Source: Nocardia mangyaensis
GTDB taxonomy: Bacteria > Actinomycetota > Actinomycetes > Mycobacteriales > Mycobacteriaceae
Reading direction: 5' to 3'
Assembly: GCF_001886715.1 (NCBI RefSeq)
Contig: NZ_CP018082.1
Coordinates: forward strand, 7,192,001 to 7,256,000
Length of the DNA: 64,000 bases
Part shown: positions 18,008-27,649 of the stretch, one piece after another
How the letters are laid out: every line of letters begins with the position of its first letter
How positions within the stretch are numbered: the first letter of the stretch is position 1
The notes under the pieces: generated by a model
Database searches by the model: none
What the model was told of the DNA's origin: nothing
Seen by the model: the letters and a program-made list of their open reading frames with translations, nothing else
Program-made: the position numbers and the translations under genes

Positions 18008-18080
18008 GCCGGTCAGGCGCCGTGGCGTAGGCGACGAAGGAGCAAGCCACGGCGCCTGACCGGCGGCCCCTCGGGGCCGC
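18008..18080. repeat. Compound inverted repeat, possible interspersed repeat element
   Basis: Two exact 19-base arms (18008-18026 and 18046-18064) flank a 19-base loop. A second hairpin follows (gcggcccc 18063-18070, ggggccgc 18073-18080), and a small gccgc/gcggc hairpin precedes it near 17980. The whole 684-bp interval 17759-18442 holds no gene: it contains the 43-bp array, this element and the putative control region of the next gene. Confidence 0.75.
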
Positions 18081-18315
18081 GACTCGAGCGCGCCAGCGCT
18101 CCAACAAACACAGCTCCCAGGAAGTAGAACAGGCGAGCGCCCCACGAGCGCCATCCAGGCCGACTGCCCCGGACAACGTTGGCCGGGGTGACCCTCCGTG
18201 GCAGTCGAGAACGGCGCCCGCCTGCTCCCTAGGAGTACCCACCGCCGAGCGTGAGAAACAGCCATCCGGCGGCTCGCCACGATGACGAGCATTGATACGT
18301 CGACGTTTCAGATGT

Positions 18316-18373
18316 GTCCCTGATCTCAGGGACCGAGTTGCCGTGCGGTGCCCCTTACCCAGTACCGTGGGTA
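18316..18373 (+). promoter_or_regulatory. Two dyads around a possible promoter
   Basis: Dyad 1 is gtccctga-tc-tcagggac (18316-18333). Dyad 2 is taccca-N6-tgggta (18356-18373). Between and within them lie a possible -35 (ttgccg, 18338) and -10 (taccgt, 18363). They are about 70-130 bp before the GTG of the membrane-anchored protein and would suit repressor operators. This is judged from symmetry only. Confidence 0.4.
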
Positions 18374-18442
18374 TCGACGCGTGGCTTTCAACGATGCGGG
18401 CCCGTTCCCTGGGATATCCACAGGCACAGGAAGGACCGCATC

Positions 18443-19129
18443 GTGACCGCAGATCGACGTGCACAGATCGCGCGCCTGTCCGTGACAGTCGTCGCCGGGG
18501 CCGCCAGTTTGTGCCTCACCTTCGCCGCGGGCGCCTACATCGTCAACAACGCCGACCTCATCGACGACACGCCCGCCCTCGCCGCGCCCACCGAGGATCG
18601 CGCCACTCCCTTCACCGTGCCACGACCTGGTCAGCTGCCCCCGCCCGAGCGGTCCAAGCCGGTGTTCACCGCCGAGACCGTCGAGCTGATGTCCAGCGAG
18701 CGGGCACTTCCCGCGGCGACCAGGACCGCAGTGACCGCGAACCAGGGCGGAATCGGCGTGACGCCGGACGACTCGGCGCTGGGCGGCCGCGTGCGGATCG
18801 GCAGCACCTACGTGGCCGCTCAGGTGGCCCCGGCGCGCACCGACACCCTCGCCTTCACCGTCGACACGAATCTGGTGACGCTGGCCGCGCGCTACCTCGG
18901 CAGCACCGCCGACCCGGCGGGCGTCACCGCGCTGCGCACCGAACTCGACACTCGCCGGGGTGAAGTGGTGTTCGTCCTGTCGGATCCCGGGCTCGGCAGC
19001 CATACGCTGCGGGTCGAGCGGGTCCAGCAGCCCGCGACCGCCGAGCCGGCCGAATCCGCGACCGCCGAGCCGATCGAATCCGCGGCGGCGGAGCCGACGG
19101 AGCCGGAGCAGACTACCGTCAGCGTGTGA
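18443..19129 (+). CDS. Membrane-anchored or secreted protein of unknown function
   Basis: A 228-residue protein. One hydrophobic segment (LSVTVVAGAASLCLTFAAGA, about residues 12-33) acts as an anchor or uncleaved signal. It is followed by a Pro-rich linker and an extracytoplasmic domain of about 130 residues, then a repetitive C-terminus of Thr-Ala-Glu-Pro units. The GTG at 18443 has an aggaagga ribosome site, so the earlier in-frame ATG at 18314 is rejected. Its stop overlaps the lhgO start (gtga), so the two are translated together. No family is recognised. Confidence 0.75.
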   Translation: MTADRRAQIARLSVTVVAGAASLCLTFAAGAYIVNNADLIDDTPALAAPTEDRATPFTVPRPGQLPPPERSKPVFTAETVELMSSERALPAATRTAVTANQGGIGVTPDDSALGGRVRIGSTYVAAQVAPARTDTLAFTVDTNLVTLAARYLGSTADPAGVTALRTELDTRRGEVVFVLSDPGLGSHTLRVERVQQPATAEPAESATAEPIESAAAEPTEPEQTTVSV

Positions 19130-20340
19130 GTTCTACCGGTACAGCGCGCGGGGCGTACGAGTTCTGCGTCCTCGGCGGCGGCATCGTCGGGGTGGCCACC
19201 GCGCATCGCCTGCTGCGCCGATTCCCGGGTGCGAGCGTGGTGCTGGTGGAGAAGGAAGCCACGCTCGGCGCGCATCAAACCGGGCACAACAGCGGCGTCA
19301 TCCACTCCGGAATCTATTACCCACCTGACAGTTTGAAGGCGCGACTGTGCCGGGCGGGCGCGCAGTGGACCAAAGAATTCGCCGCGGCCAACGACATTCC
19401 GTTCCAGGTGTGCGGGAAACTGCTGGTGGCCACCGATTCCGCCGAGCACGCGCGGATGCTGGCACTGTATGAGCGCTCGATCGCCAACGGTGTCGAGGTC
19501 GAGGCGATCGACGCCACCGAGTTGATCCGGCGCGAACCGAGGATCACCGGCGTCGGAGCGCTGTTCGTGCCGGCCACCGGCATCATCGACTACGCCAGGG
19601 TCACCGCGGCGCTGGCCGCGCAGGTCGAGGCGATGGGCGGGCGGGTGCTGTGCGACACCACGATCGAGTCGATCACCGAAACCACCTCCGCTGTCACGCT
19701 TTCCGGGCCGAACGGCTCGATCACCGCAGGCACCCTGGTGGTCTGCGCGGGCCTGCAAGCCGACCGGATGGCGCGAATGGCCGGCATTCGCACCGACTTC
19801 CGGATCGTCCCGTTCCGCGGCGAGTACTACCGGCTGCCTGCCGAGCGGGCCGAACTGGTGCGCACGCTGATCTATCCGGTGCCCGATCCGGCGCTGCCGT
19901 TCCTGGGCGTGCACCTGAGTCCGACCATCGATGGCGAGTTGACGGTCGGACCCAACGCCGTGCTCGGCCTGTCCAGGGAGGGTTACCGCAAGGGCAGCGT
20001 GAACCGGCGCGACGCGCTGGACGTGCTGAGCTTTCCCGGCCTGCACCGGGTGGCCCGCGACCATCTCAGGACCGGCGCGCGCGAGTTGCGCAATTCGGTG
20101 TTCAAGCGCGGCTACCTCGCCGAATGTCGCAGGTACTGCCCGGAACTCACCACCGCCGATCTGTTGCCGCATCGTGCGGGGATCAGGGCGCAGGCGGTGC
20201 TGCGCGACGGCACGCTGGTGCACGATTTCCTCATCGAACGCACGCCGCGCTCGATCCACGTCCTCAACGCGCCGTCCCCGGCGGCCACCTCGGCGATGCC
20301 GATCGCCGAATACCTGGTCGATCAGCTGGAATCGGGTTAG
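19126..20340 (+). CDS. lhgO: L-2-hydroxyglutarate oxidase (LhgO family FAD enzyme)
   Basis: A 404-residue FAD-dependent oxidoreductase of the DAO family. The dinucleotide motif is VLGGGIVGVATA near residue 15. The LhgO hallmarks are HNSGVIHSGIYYPPDSLKA, VCGKLLVA and the C-terminal RAGIRAQAVL plus APSPAATSAMPIAEYL. It oxidises L-2-hydroxyglutarate to 2-oxoglutarate, a metabolite-repair step at the membrane or in the cytosol. The GTG start overlaps the stop of the preceding gene. The 3' end overlaps the convergent SnoaL-like gene by 4 bp. Confidence 0.92.
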   Translation: MSSTGTARGAYEFCVLGGGIVGVATAHRLLRRFPGASVVLVEKEATLGAHQTGHNSGVIHSGIYYPPDSLKARLCRAGAQWTKEFAAANDIPFQVCGKLLVATDSAEHARMLALYERSIANGVEVEAIDATELIRREPRITGVGALFVPATGIIDYARVTAALAAQVEAMGGRVLCDTTIESITETTSAVTLSGPNGSITAGTLVVCAGLQADRMARMAGIRTDFRIVPFRGEYYRLPAERAELVRTLIYPVPDPALPFLGVHLSPTIDGELTVGPNAVLGLSREGYRKGSVNRRDALDVLSFPGLHRVARDHLRTGARELRNSVFKRGYLAECRRYCPELTTADLLPHRAGIRAQAVLRDGTLVHDFLIERTPRSIHVLNAPSPAATSAMPIAEYLVDQLESG

Positions 20341-20828
20341 CTCACATCGCGCCGGCGCTGCGGCAGGGGTGTGGGCGCCGCGCCGATGGGATCGGCGCTC
20401 GCCTCCCGCACGCCGCTGGCGCGCAGCCGGTGCAGGTAGTCGGCCAGGGCGGCGGTATCGCAGTGCACGCGCTGCGATACCGTTCTCGTCCAGCGTAATT
20501 GGATGATGTGCACGCCGGTGTTGCGGTAGGCGCCGACGCGGTCGGCCTCGCCCGTCTGCACCCATTCCACGGCCACCTTCATCCGCCATGGCGGGCCCGC
20601 GACCATCACATCGGTGACGTCGAAGGCCAGGTCGGGCAGCAGACGCGCCCAGCGCGCGTACCAGGTTTCGATATCGGGCAGGTTGTCGCGGGTGCCGCCC
20701 AGGGCGTGGTCGCCCGCGAACCAGTGCACCGGCTGGGTGCCGAACCGTTCGACCACCGCCTGGTAGTTTCCGGCGCTGACTTCGTCGAAGGTCTTGGTGA
20801 TCCGACGTTTCACCATTCTGCGATACAT
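20337..20828 (-). CDS. SnoaL-like (NTF2-fold) protein of the polyketide cluster
   Basis: A 163-residue protein with the SnoaL/NTF2-like pattern: a helical start, FDEVSAGNYQAVVERF, WFAGDHALGG, and the beta-sheet strands WRMKVAVEW and GVHIIQLRW. SnoaL-like proteins include polyketide cyclases, epoxide hydrolases, pyran synthases and non-catalytic binders. It begins 4 bp after the ABC permease stop, with a ribosome site aaaggtga, so it is the last gene of the PKS operon. A role in tailoring or cyclising the product is inferred from position only. The C-terminal 30 residues are charged and variable-looking. Confidence 0.8.
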   Translation of the reverse strand: MYRRMVKRRITKTFDEVSAGNYQAVVERFGTQPVHWFAGDHALGGTRDNLPDIETWYARWARLLPDLAFDVTDVMVAGPPWRMKVAVEWVQTGEADRVGAYRNTGVHIIQLRWTRTVSQRVHCDTAALADYLHRLRASGVREASADPIGAAPTPLPQRRRDVS

Positions 20829-20832
20829 GCGA

Positions 20833-21684
20833 TCACCTTTCGTTGGACCAGCGGAACAATGTCACGCAGGCGATGAGGCCACCCACGCACCAGGCGGCAA
20901 GCACGAGGAATATCCGCCACAGTTCCCAGGTGCCCGCGGGCTCGTAGATCACCGCGTCGGCGGGAAGCAGCGTGGAGCGGAATCCTTGCGCCATCCACTT
21001 GACCGGGAAGATCGACCCGATGGTGAGCATCCACACCGGCAGGGTGGTCAGCGGGACGACGAAGGTGCCCGACAGGAACTGCAGGCCGATGGCCGGTGCG
21101 TTGGTGACCGCCGCGGCCGACACCGCGTTGCCGGCGAAATTGCTCACCACGATGCCGAGCAGCGAACAACTGATGACGCCGAGTACGAAGACCCAGGCGA
21201 AGGTGAACCATTTGAACGGATCGGTCGGGATCGTCAGGTCGAAGAAGAACACACCGACACCGATCAGCAGCACCGCCTCGGCGATACTGGCGAAGAGCAC
21301 CAGCATGATCTTGCCGATGAAATAGGACGAGGCCGTGGTCGGAGTGCCGCGGAATCGGCGCAACGCACCGGTGTCACGGTCGTCGGCGATGCTGATGCCG
21401 AGATTGATGAACGAGGTGGACAGAATTCCGTAGGCGATGATGCTGGCGGCGATGATCGTCCCGGTCTCGACATTCGCGTTCGGCAGTTCCTCGGTGAAGA
21501 TCGAGCCGAGCAGAATACAGATGACGGCGGGCATCGAGAAAGTGAGCGCCAATTGTTCAGGACGCCGGAAGAACATCTTCAATTCCGGGACGACGCGCGA
21601 GAACCCGATACGAATCGGGGACGGTAGTTTCACCGAATCGGCGACGGCTCCGGTGCCGGCCGGGGTGGTGTCGGCTCGCATCAC
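20833..21684 (-). CDS. ABC-2 type transporter permease (DrrB-like)
   Basis: A 283-residue membrane protein with about six hydrophobic helices (about residues 43-65, 73-100, 130-160, 165-185, 190-215, 250-275). It has the ABC-2 family connecting segment (LGISIADDRDTGALRRFRGTP). It pairs with the ATPase gene just upstream, whose stop overlaps the GTG start by 4 bp; an ATG follows directly at 21681. Together they would form a DrrAB-like exporter, probably for the polyketide of this cluster (self-resistance or secretion). Confidence 0.9.
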   Translation of the reverse strand: MMRADTTPAGTGAVADSVKLPSPIRIGFSRVVPELKMFFRRPEQLALTFSMPAVICILLGSIFTEELPNANVETGTIIAASIIAYGILSTSFINLGISIADDRDTGALRRFRGTPTTASSYFIGKIMLVLFASIAEAVLLIGVGVFFFDLTIPTDPFKWFTFAWVFVLGVISCSLLGIVVSNFAGNAVSAAAVTNAPAIGLQFLSGTFVVPLTTLPVWMLTIGSIFPVKWMAQGFRSTLLPADAVIYEPAGTWELWRIFLVLAAWCVGGLIACVTLFRWSNER

Positions 21685-22532
21685 GCTGCTCCGATCAGAC
21701 GCAGGTAGGCGTCTTCGAGGGTGGGTCGGGTGACGGTCAACTGGTCGAGTTCGACGCCGTCGGCGGAGCGTTCGCGCACCAACTGCGTCGGATTCTCGGT
21801 CTGCACGGTGCGCAGCTCGCCGTCCTCACGCCAGCTCACCGTGGCCGAGGCGTCGGTGTATTCGACCAGTTTGGCCGGGGTGTCCACCGCGACGACCCGG
21901 CCCGCGGCGATGACGCCGACCCGGTCGGCGAGCGCGGCCGCTTCCTCCAGGTAATGCGTGCTGAGCAGGATGGTGGTGCCATCGGCGGCCAGTTTCTTGA
22001 TCAGGTCCCAGAATTGGCGGCGCGCCTCGGGATCGAATCCGGTGGTCGGCTCGTCGAGAAACACCAGTTCGGGGATGCCGATGATGCCGAGCGCCACGTC
22101 GAGGCGGCGGCGCTGGCCGCCGGAGAGGGTGCGCACGATCGAGCCCGCCTTCTCCTCCAGACCGACCAGGGCGAGCACTTCGGCCGGGCTGCGGGTGCGC
22201 CCGTAGCACTGGGCGAACATGCGCACCGTCTCCGAGACGGTGAGCAGGGCGGCATCGCTGGCGTCCTGCAGGACGATGCCGACCTTGGACCGCCAGATCC
22301 GGTCGGCGTGCGCCGGATCGATGCCGAGCACGCTCACCTCGCCGGAATCACGGGTGCGGTGCCCCTCCAGGATTTCGATGGTGGTCGATTTCCCGGCGCC
22401 GTTGGGGCCGAGCAGGGCGAATATCTCGCCGCGATCGACCTGAAGGTCCAATCCATCGACCGCGCGGTGTTTTCTATAGGTCTTGGTCAGACCGCGCACC
22501 TGGATTGCCGGTGAATTCGAGTCGGCGCTCAT
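21681..22532 (-). CDS. ABC transporter ATP-binding protein (DrrA-like)
   Basis: A 283-residue cytosolic ATPase. Walker A is GPNGAGKST (about residue 41), the Q-loop VLQDASD, the signature LSGGQRRRLD, Walker B LVFLDEPTTGFD and the H-loop STHYLEEA. The C-terminal extension after about residue 215 matches the DrrA/daunorubicin-resistance subgroup. Its ATG overlaps the stop of the last PKS gene by 4 bp, so exporter synthesis is coupled to the PKS. Confidence 0.93.
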   Translation of the reverse strand: MSADSNSPAIQVRGLTKTYRKHRAVDGLDLQVDRGEIFALLGPNGAGKSTTIEILEGHRTRDSGEVSVLGIDPAHADRIWRSKVGIVLQDASDAALLTVSETVRMFAQCYGRTRSPAEVLALVGLEEKAGSIVRTLSGGQRRRLDVALGIIGIPELVFLDEPTTGFDPEARRQFWDLIKKLAADGTTILLSTHYLEEAAALADRVGVIAAGRVVAVDTPAKLVEYTDASATVSWREDGELRTVQTENPTQLVRERSADGVELDQLTVTRPTLEDAYLRLIGAA

Positions 22533-25500
22533 CCGAGTTCCTCTTCCGTCGTCGACTGGAACATGCGCGATTCAGCGTATCGGGCCACTGCCCGCGTCGT
22601 CTTGTGATCGAAGATCAGTGTCACCGGCATGCGAACACCGGCGCCGAGCGATATTCGCTCCCGAATCTGCATGGCGGCAATGGATTCCACGCCTAGATCG
22701 TCGAACAGCCGGTCGGCGGAGAATGCCTCGATGGTGTCATGTCCCAATGCCTCGGCGATCTCGTGGTGAACCAGCGACAACAATTGCTCGCTGCGTTCGG
22801 CTCCGGTCAACCCGGAAAGCGCTGTGGCCCAGCGGCCGTAGTCGGCCTCCTCCTCGGCGAGTTCGACGCCGGCGCGGGCCAGCGCGCGAAACAGCGGGTT
22901 CGCGCGCTGTCCGGCGAGGGCGGGATCGAGTCCGGCGACCACGGTCGGAAGACCCAAGCCATGAGCCAAGTCGAGCGCGCCGGGAAGTTCGTCGTCCTCG
23001 ACTGCTCCGAGGAGGATGAGGCGCGCCGGTTTTCCGTCACTGTGACGCAGGGCGATCAGGCTCTCGGCGTAGGCACGGATCGCCGTGGCGAGCCGGTGCG
23101 CGGACGTGTCGAGCAGTGCCTCGGCCGACGCGAAGATCGTGAAGTCCGCCAGGTCCGTGGTCTTCTGGTGCAGTTCCCAGAGAGTGTCGAATTGAGCAGT
23201 GGCAGAACGGTCGTCGGCGAAGTAGCACACCGAGGTGACCGCATGGTCCCGCGCGCGCAGTTCGTCGACGTCGGTGATCGTGTCGACCGGGACGCCGCAG
23301 CCGGTGACGGGCTCACCCCCGGTGAGATGCAGAATCCGGCTGACGCCTCGCTCGCGCGCCAAGTACTCCAGCACCCTTCGATCCACCGCACCGGCGACGA
23401 GGGCCGTGCCGGTGAGGTCGGGGTCGTGCACGAGTGGACCGGTGGTGTGGTCGACTCTGGTCAATCGGCGCACCGACACCGTGGGGCCGTCGAAGCGCAG
23501 TTCCGGTTCGTCGGTGGTGGCCAGGTGCGACAGGGCGGACCAGTCGTCGGTGACGTGCACGAGGACACAGCGCCCGGGGTGGTCGACTCGGGCGACCGCG
23601 GCCTGTGCCCGGAGCGTGAGCGCGGCGGAGTCGGCGGCGGCCGGGAGGATGAGGGCGAGGCGGCTGCCGGTGAAACAGTCGAGCCGAGACCAGTTTTCGA
23701 CCTCGGCCGCGATCGTCGCGGTGCCGCCGTCGAGCAGGACGACATCGGGGCGCTCTCCGACGGCTGACAATCGCGCCGCGACTGCCGCCATGTCCGGGCC
23801 CGAACAGCCGACGGGCATCGGTGCAGCGTCGAATCCCACTGCGGCCCACCGTATTGGGCCAGCACTGTGGCGCGGAGTCGTTGGCACCCACGTCACCGCG
23901 TGGAGGTGGCTGCCCCTCGACCGGAAGACCGCGGCCAGCTGGCGCCGCGAAATCGGGCGACCGACCACCGATTCGATGAACCCGACCGGTCGGCCGTGCT
24001 CGTCGGCGATGGCCAGCGATACCGCGTTGCCGCTCGGCCCCGCCTCGCCGCTGGTGATCCGCACCCGGATGACATCGGCGCCGGTGCGCCGCAGCGCGAC
24101 TCCGGCCCAGAGGAATCCGACGATCATGCCGTCCTCGACCATGCTCGACGCGCCGGCGATCATCACGTGCATGGCCGCGTCGAGGAGCGCGGGATGGATC
24201 CGGAACCGGTCGGCTTCGCGTTGTTCGGGTGCCGGGAGCGCCACCTCGGCGAACATCTCGCCGCCGTGCTGCCAAGCGGCGCGCAGACCACGGAAGGCGG
24301 GCGGGAATCCGTAGCCTTCGGCGGTGAGTCGTTGGTGCAGATCGCTGATGTCGATCGGGGTCGCGTCGGCGGGCGGCCAGCTGGCCAATGCGGCGAAATG
24401 GCGCGAATCGAAGTGCGGGACAATCGAAGTCAACCGGCCCGCGGCTTGCCGTGTCCAGGGTTGGTCCAGCGGGGCAGCGGCCGGGCGCGAATAGATGACG
24501 AACGTTCGCCCCTCGCCGGCGGGCTCGAGGTCTACTCGCACACTGGTGCCGTCACCGGCGATGACCAGGGGCGCCTCGATGACGAGTTCGGCCAGGTGCG
24601 GACACCCCACCCGCGCACCGGCTTCCAGGGCCAGCTCGACCAGACCGGTGCCGGGCATCATGGTGTGACCGAGCATCTCGTGCCCGTTCAGCCATGGCTG
24701 CGCGGTGAGCGAGAGCGAGCCCGCCACGGTGACCGAGGTGCTGCCCGGAATCGGCACCGCCGCATCGAGCATCGGGTGTGACGGCGGCGCGGATTCGTCG
24801 AGCTGCGAGCCATCGAGGCTGACCTTCGGCAGCAGCCAGAAGGGCCGGCGCTGGAAGGGGTACAGCGGCAGATCTGTGCGTTGTGGCTCGGCATCGGTGA
24901 AGAAGTAGTCCCAGTCGACTGGGACACCGCGTACGAAGATCCGTGCCGCCGCCGCGGCGAGCTGGGCCAGACCGCCGTTGTCACGCCGCAGGGTGGACAC
25001 CACGGGGACCGTGACGCCGAGGTCCTCCAGCGTGCTCTCGATTCCGATGGCCAGCACGGGGTGCGGGCTGACCTCGACGAATATGCCTGCCCGCGTGGCG
25101 AGTTGGCGAATAGCCTGCTCGAGTTCGACTGTCTCGCGCAGATTTCGATACCAGTAGTCGGCAGCCATGGTTGTGGTGTCGAGCCAGTCGCCGGTGACGC
25201 TGGACCACAGCGGGATCGCGCCCGGCTGGGGCGTGATGTCGCGCAGTGACGACAGCAGGGTGTCGCGCACGCGTTCGACCTGGGTCGAGTGCGCCGCGTA
25301 GTCGACGGCGATGCGCCGCGACGAGATACCCTCCGCGCTCAGCGTTTCCCGCAGTTCCTCGGCGGCGTCGACCGCACCGGAGACGATGATGTCGCGCGGC
25401 CCGTTGACGGCGGCGATGGACAGTTGTCCGTCCCACTGGCGCAACCGCTGCTCGACCTGCGCGCGCGACAGCGTCACCGACACCATGGCACCGAGTCCGG

Positions 25501-27649
25501 CGAGCTCGACCAGTGCCTGGCTGCGCCGGGCGACCACCTTCGCCGCGTCGGACAGGCTGAGCGCACCGGCCACGCAGGCCGCCGCGATCTCGCCTTGCGA
25601 GTGCCCGACCACCACGTCGGGGGTGACCCCGAGCGAGTCCCACAGTGCCGCCAGCGACACCATCACCGCGAACAGCACCGGCTGGACGACATCGACCCGG
25701 TCCAGCGACGGCGCGCCATCGGCCTCGGTCAGCACGGCGTGTACCGACCAGTCGACGTAGGGCGCCAGCGCGTGGTCACAGTCGGCCAGCGAGGCCGCGA
25801 ATACCGGTGCGGTCGCGAGGAGTTCGCGGGCCATCGCGGGCCATTGCGAACCCTGACCGGGAAAGACGAACACCGTTTCGCCCCGGCCCGGCTCGACCGC
25901 GCCGGTGACGACACCGTCGCGGTAGGTGCCCGCCGCCACCGCGCGCACACCGGCCAGCAGCTCGTCGCGGTCCGCGCCGAGGACCACGGCGCGCGAGTCG
26001 AACAGCGAGCGTGTGTGCAGCAGGGACCAGCCGGTATCGGTGGCCGATGCCGTCGTCGGCCAGTCGAGCAGCCGCTGGGCCAGCTGGGCGAGCGCCGCCG
26101 GTGTCCGCGCCGAGAGCACCCAGGGCGCGATCGACGAGGCAACCGAAGCCGGCGGCTCGGCGGGTCCGCCGGGGTCTGTCGGCACCGACGGCTCGCCGAC
26201 GTGGGTCTGCGCCGAACGAGCATCGGCAGGTAGACGTTTCGGCGCGTCCGCCGCCGGTTCGGGCGGCGCCTCTTCGAGGATCACGTGCGCGTTCGTGCCG
26301 CTGATCCCGAACGAGGACACCGCGGCCCGACGCACCCGCTCCCCCACCGGCCACGGGCGCGGTTCGGCCAGCAGCTCCACCGCGCCCGCCGACCAGTCGA
26401 TCTTCGACGAGGGCGTGCTCGCGTGCAGCGAGCGCGGCAGCAGCTCGTGCCGCATCGCCAGCACCATTTTGATGATGCCGCCGACCCCGGCCGCCGCCTG
26501 GGTGTGGCCCATGTTCGACTTGATCGAACCCAGCCACAGCGGGCGGTCCCGCTCCTGGCCGTAGGTGGCCAGCAGAGCCTGTGCCTCGATCGGATCACCG
26601 AGCGCGGTGCCGGTGCCGTGCGCCTCGACCACATCGACGTCGGCGGCCGAGAGCTTGGCGTTGATGAGTGCCTGGCGGATCACCCGCTGCTGCGACGGAC
26701 CGTTGGGTGCGGTCAGACCGTTCGATGCCCCATCGGAGTTCACCGCCGAGCCGCGGACGACCGCCAGGACATCGTGGCCGTTGCGCCGAGCGTCGGAGAG
26801 CCGTTCGAGCACGAGCATGCCCGCGCCCTCACCCCAGCCGACACCATCGGCTTCCTCGGAGAACGACTTGCACCGGCCGTCGGAGGACAGGCCCTGATTG
26901 GCCGCGAACCCGAGGATCGTCGTCGGCGTCGCCATCACGGTGGAGCCACCGGCCAGGGCGAGTTCGCATTCGCCCGTGCGCAGCGAGTGCACGGCCATGT
27001 GCAGGGTGACCAGCGAGGCCGAGCAGGCGGTGTCGACGGTGACCGACGGGCCTTCCAGACCGAGGAAATACGACACGCGACCCGAGAGCACCGAGGGCGC
27101 GCAGCTGGTGCTGAAGTGCACGATGTCGGAGCCCGAGAGCATGATCATGGTGCCGTAGTCCTCGTTGTTGATGCCCGCGAAGACACCCACCTCGCGACCG
27201 CGCAGCGCCGCCGGATCGATGCCGACGCGTTCCACCGACTCCCAGGCCACCTCGAGCAACTGCCGCTGCTGCGGGCTGATGGTGGCCGCCTCCCGGGGCG
27301 AGATCCCGAAGAACTCGGCGTCGAATGTCGTCGCGTCGTAGAGGTATCCGCCGGGCAGCGTGAGGCCCGGCGGGCGATTGCCGCGGGTGACGAGCTCGAT
27401 GAACTCGTCCCAGCCACGATCGCGCGGGTATTCGGCGGCGACATTGTCACCCGCCGCGAGCACCCGCCACAGTTCCTCCGGCGTGCTGACCCCACCGGGA
27501 TAGCGGCACGCCATGCCGACGATCGCGATGGGCTCGTTGTGCTGCGCCTCGAGCAGACGCAGCCGTCGCCGGGTCTGCTGGAGCTCGGTGGTGGCTCGCC
27601 GGAGGTACTCGCGGAGCCGCTCGTCGTTGCTCACCGTCGCCTCGCTCAC
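22529..27649 (-). CDS. Type I PKS, final module: KS-AT-DH-KR(inactive)-ACP, no thioesterase
   Basis: 1706 residues forming one module. N-terminal docking coiled coil about 1-40. KS about 44-463, with Cys209 in DTACSAS and both active-site His. AT about 590-900, with Ser684 in GHSQGE and a YAAH specificity motif (YASH-like, so methylmalonyl-CoA). DH with His990 in HxxxGxxxxP and Asp1157. A KR-like region spans about 1210-1600, then an ACP with Ser1656 in GVES. The KR is dead by sequence. The NADPH-binding TGGTGxLG motif is replaced (VAGAVDRR near 1417), and the catalytic Tyr and Asn are absent. A beta-keto group should therefore remain and the DH has no substrate. The protein ends about 20 residues after the ACP, with no TE, reductase or condensation domain. 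The GTG start overlaps the previous PKS stop (gtga); the longer ORF to 28417 is antisense noise. The stop overlaps the ABC ATPase start. Confidence 0.95.
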   Translation of the reverse strand: MSEATVSNDERLREYLRRATTELQQTRRRLRLLEAQHNEPIAIVGMACRYPGGVSTPEELWRVLAAGDNVAAEYPRDRGWDEFIELVTRGNRPPGLTLPGGYLYDATTFDAEFFGISPREAATISPQQRQLLEVAWESVERVGIDPAALRGREVGVFAGINNEDYGTMIMLSGSDIVHFSTSCAPSVLSGRVSYFLGLEGPSVTVDTACSASLVTLHMAVHSLRTGECELALAGGSTVMATPTTILGFAANQGLSSDGRCKSFSEEADGVGWGEGAGMLVLERLSDARRNGHDVLAVVRGSAVNSDGASNGLTAPNGPSQQRVIRQALINAKLSAADVDVVEAHGTGTALGDPIEAQALLATYGQERDRPLWLGSIKSNMGHTQAAAGVGGIIKMVLAMRHELLPRSLHASTPSSKIDWSAGAVELLAEPRPWPVGERVRRAAVSSFGISGTNAHVILEEAPPEPAADAPKRLPADARSAQTHVGEPSVPTDPGGPAEPPASVASSIAPWVLSARTPAALAQLAQRLLDWPTTASATDTGWSLLHTRSLFDSRAVVLGADRDELLAGVRAVAAGTYRDGVVTGAVEPGRGETVFVFPGQGSQWPAMARELLATAPVFAASLADCDHALAPYVDWSVHAVLTEADGAPSLDRVDVVQPVLFAVMVSLAALWDSLGVTPDVVVGHSQGEIAAACVAGALSLSDAAKVVARRSQALVELAGLGAMVSVTLSRAQVEQRLRQWDGQLSIAAVNGPRDIIVSGAVDAAEELRETLSAEGISSRRIAVDYAAHSTQVERVRDTLLSSLRDITPQPGAIPLWSSVTGDWLDTTTMAADYWYRNLRETVELEQAIRQLATRAGIFVEVSPHPVLAIGIESTLEDLGVTVPVVSTLRRDNGGLAQLAAAAARIFVRGVPVDWDYFFTDAEPQRTDLPLYPFQRRPFWLLPKVSLDGSQLDESAPPSHPMLDAAVPIPGSTSVTVAGSLSLTAQPWLNGHEMLGHTMMPGTGLVELALEAGARVGCPHLAELVIEAPLVIAGDGTSVRVDLEPAGEGRTFVIYSRPAAAPLDQPWTRQAAGRLTSIVPHFDSRHFAALASWPPADATPIDISDLHQRLTAEGYGFPPAFRGLRAAWQHGGEMFAEVALPAPEQREADRFRIHPALLDAAMHVMIAGASSMVEDGMIVGFLWAGVALRRTGADVIRVRITSGEAGPSGNAVSLAIADEHGRPVGFIESVVGRPISRRQLAAVFRSRGSHLHAVTWVPTTPRHSAGPIRWAAVGFDAAPMPVGCSGPDMAAVAARLSAVGERPDVVLLDGGTATIAAEVENWSRLDCFTGSRLALILPAAADSAALTLRAQAAVARVDHPGRCVLVHVTDDWSALSHLATTDEPELRFDGPTVSVRRLTRVDHTTGPLVHDPDLTGTALVAGAVDRRVLEYLARERGVSRILHLTGGEPVTGCGVPVDTITDVDELRARDHAVTSVCYFADDRSATAQFDTLWELHQKTTDLADFTIFASAEALLDTSAHRLATAIRAYAESLIALRHSDGKPARLILLGAVEDDELPGALDLAHGLGLPTVVAGLDPALAGQRANPLFRALARAGVELAEEEADYGRWATALSGLTGAERSEQLLSLVHHEIAEALGHDTIEAFSADRLFDDLGVESIAAMQIRERISLGAGVRMPVTLIFDHKTTRAVARYAESRMFQSTTEEELG

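Noticed and set aside
22529..22700. Thioesterase domain at the end of the last PKS
   Set aside because: Only about 20 residues follow the ACP, with no GxSxG motif or space for a hydrolase fold.
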